Made by a program: the position numbers and the translations under genes. Below are positions 62,805 through 64,000 of a stretch of 64,000 nucleotides of DNA, in pieces; within the stretch, counting starts at the first letter, position 1, and the number at the start of each line of letters is the position of its first letter. Source of the stretch: Phreatobacter cathodiphilus (GTDB lineage: Bacteria; Pseudomonadota; Alphaproteobacteria; Rhizobiales; Phreatobacteraceae). The notes beneath the pieces were generated by a model that saw only the letters and a program-made list of their open reading frames with translations, ran no database searches and was not told where the DNA came from. Location: positions 2,348,001 to 2,412,000 of the forward strand of contig NZ_CP027668.1 in the NCBI RefSeq assembly GCF_003008515.1, read 5' to 3'.

Positions 62805-64000
62805 TGCTCGGCCTGCCCCTCGCCTTCGCCTCGCCCCTGGTGCTCTTCGCCCTCGCTGCGCTGCCGGCGCTCTGGTGGCTGCTGCGCCTCGTGCCGCCGC
62901 GCCCGCGCCGCGTCCGCTTTCCCCCGACGCGCATCCTCATGGACATCGCGCCGAAGGAGGAAACGCCGTCGAACAGCCCCTGGTGGCTGACCTTGCTGCG
63001 GCTGCTGCTCGCCGCGATCATCATCCTCGCCATGGCGGGTCCCCTGTGGAACCCGCCGGCGGCGACCTCCGGCGGCCGCGGTCCCGTTCTTCTGTTGATG
63101 GACGACGGCTGGCCCTCGGCCGCCTCCTTCGAACAGCGCCAGCGGGTGGCCGGCGAGATCGTCGCCTCTGCCGAAAGCGCCGGCCGTGCCATAGCGCTCG
63201 TGCCCACCGCCCGCCCGGTGATCGACATCGCGCTGGAGACGCCCTCCTCGGTCCGCGAGCGTCTGCGCTCCCTCGAGCCGCAGCCCCATACGCCGGATCG
63301 CACCGCCATCCTGCCGGCGCTGCAGAAGTTCCTCGGCGCCCAGCCGGAGGCGGAGATCGTATGGCTCTCCGATGGCACCGATACCGGCCGCGGCGAAGCC
63401 TTCGTTAGCCAGCTCGCACCGCTGGTGCGGGGCCGCAGCGTCACCGTCTTCGAGGGCGGCACGCCCCCTCCCCTCGCACTCGCCGGTGCCACCAACACCG
63501 CCGGCGGCTTCAACGCCAAGGTCCTGCGCCCGGAGGGCGGTCCCGCCCGGCCGGGCCGCGTCCGCGCCCTCGACAGCCGCGGCCTGCCGCTCGGCGAGGC
63601 GGCCTTCGCCTTCGAGGACGGCAAGACCGAGGCCGACGTGCGCTTCGAACTGCCGGTGGAGATCCGCAACGAGATCACCCGGATGGACATCCTCTCCGAG
63701 CGCTCGGCCGGCGCGGTCCAGCTCGTCGATTCGCGCTGGGCCCGGCGCACCATCGGCGTCGTTTCGGGCGCCAGCACCGACGTCGCCCAACCGCTCCTGT
63801 CGCCGACCTATTATCTCGGCCGCGCGCTCGACCCCTTCGCCGACATCCGCACCGTCGAGGGCGCCTCGCCTTCAGAGGCCATCATCCGCTTCATCGAGGG
63901 GCGCGTGCCGATGATCGTGCTGACCGACGTCGGCACGGTGACCCCCGTGGCGCGCGACGCCCTCAATCGCTTCATCGACAACGGCGGCATTCTGCTGCGC
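62804..64000 (+). CDS. DUF4159/BatA-type membrane protein, partial at right edge
   Basis: At least 399 residues; the frame runs off the window. The N-terminal part has two hydrophobic helices (about 8-27 and 60-80) around FPPTRILMDIAPKEETP, typical of the BatA-like N-domain, then a von Willebrand-like domain beginning GPVLLLMDDGWPSAAS with a degenerate MIDAS, then a soluble glutamine-amidotransferase-like region. This is the usual third partner of the MoxR-DUF58 system. The end and a possible fourth gene lie outside. Confidence 0.88.
   Translation, partial: MLGLPLAFASPLVLFALAALPALWWLLRLVPPRPRRVRFPPTRILMDIAPKEETPSNSPWWLTLLRLLLAAIIILAMAGPLWNPPAATSGGRGPVLLLMDDGWPSAASFEQRQRVAGEIVASAESAGRAIALVPTARPVIDIALETPSSVRERLRSLEPQPHTPDRTAILPALQKFLGAQPEAEIVWLSDGTDTGRGEAFVSQLAPLVRGRSVTVFEGGTPPPLALAGATNTAGGFNAKVLRPEGGPARPGRVRALDSRGLPLGEAAFAFEDGKTEADVRFELPVEIRNEITRMDILSERSAGAVQLVDSRWARRTIGVVSGASTDVAQPLLSPTYYLGRALDPFADIRTVEGASPSEAIIRFIEGRVPMIVLTDVGTVTPVARDALNRFIDNGGILLR

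Overview
This window is a GC-rich chromosomal segment from an alphaproteobacterium, most likely of the order Hyphomicrobiales (Rhizobiales). The evidence is the gene order (rplY-pth-ychF-MaoC-MaoC; petABC next to mtnP and apt; DUF1285-CoA pyrophosphatase-DUF6111-cca divergent from moxR-DUF58-DUF4159), an alphaproteobacterial-type DnaG with degenerate zinc ligands, Omp31-like barrel proteins, and perfect TTAA-N7-TTAA boxes of the kind bound by CtrA. The genus cannot be fixed from the sequence alone. I see no rRNA, CRISPR array, prophage or complete insertion sequence. Nearly all of it reads as core or stable accessory chromosome.

Layout. 1-10.6 kb is catabolic: an acyl-CoA ligase with a RidA protein, then one transcription unit holding an amidohydrolase and a complete polyamine/opine-type ABC importer (permease, ATPase, binding protein, permease), a kinase-like protein and a GMC oxidoreductase. 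10.7-20.8 kb mixes an outer-membrane barrel, a tRNA with CAU anticodon, a SIMPL protein, an MsbA-type exporter, a thioesterase, a cold-shock protein, S21, HlyU, a repeat-rich SH3 protein, LysE, and an ArsR/AHSA1 pair behind a clear operator. 20.8-25 kb holds rpoD and dnaG. 25-37.5 kb has moaE-GST, two glycosyltransferase-like genes, an orphan Bug binding protein, an aspartate aminotransferase, two tandem small cysteine-motif secreted proteins, an orphan histidine kinase and a YfhO-like membrane protein. 37.7-43.3 kb holds translation genes (rplY, pth, ychF), two MaoC hydratases and methylthioadenosine salvage (mtnP, apt). 43.4-46.2 kb is the cytochrome bc1 operon. 46.5-49.3 kb has trmL, two more outer-membrane barrels and a decayed barrel fragment. 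50.3-53.8 kb is an ALDH-SDR-FAH operon likely for sugar-acid breakdown. 54.4-57.8 kb holds a LuxI-fold FeeM-like acyltransferase under two CtrA boxes and a GGDEF-EAL protein. 57.9-64 kb holds the cca operon and the divergent MoxR operon, which runs off the right edge.

How the genes work together. The clearest functional units are the ABC importer with its amidohydrolase, cytochrome bc1, the MtnP/Apt pair (MtnP releases adenine, Apt recaptures it as AMP), the translation-quality cluster, and the MoxR-DUF58-DUF4159 unit. The parts most worth a second look are the CtrA-box promoters in front of genes of unknown output, the duplicated CxxCxC secreted proteins, and the FeeM-like synthase beside a c-di-GMP phosphodiesterase. 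I found no convincing wholly new multi-gene system.
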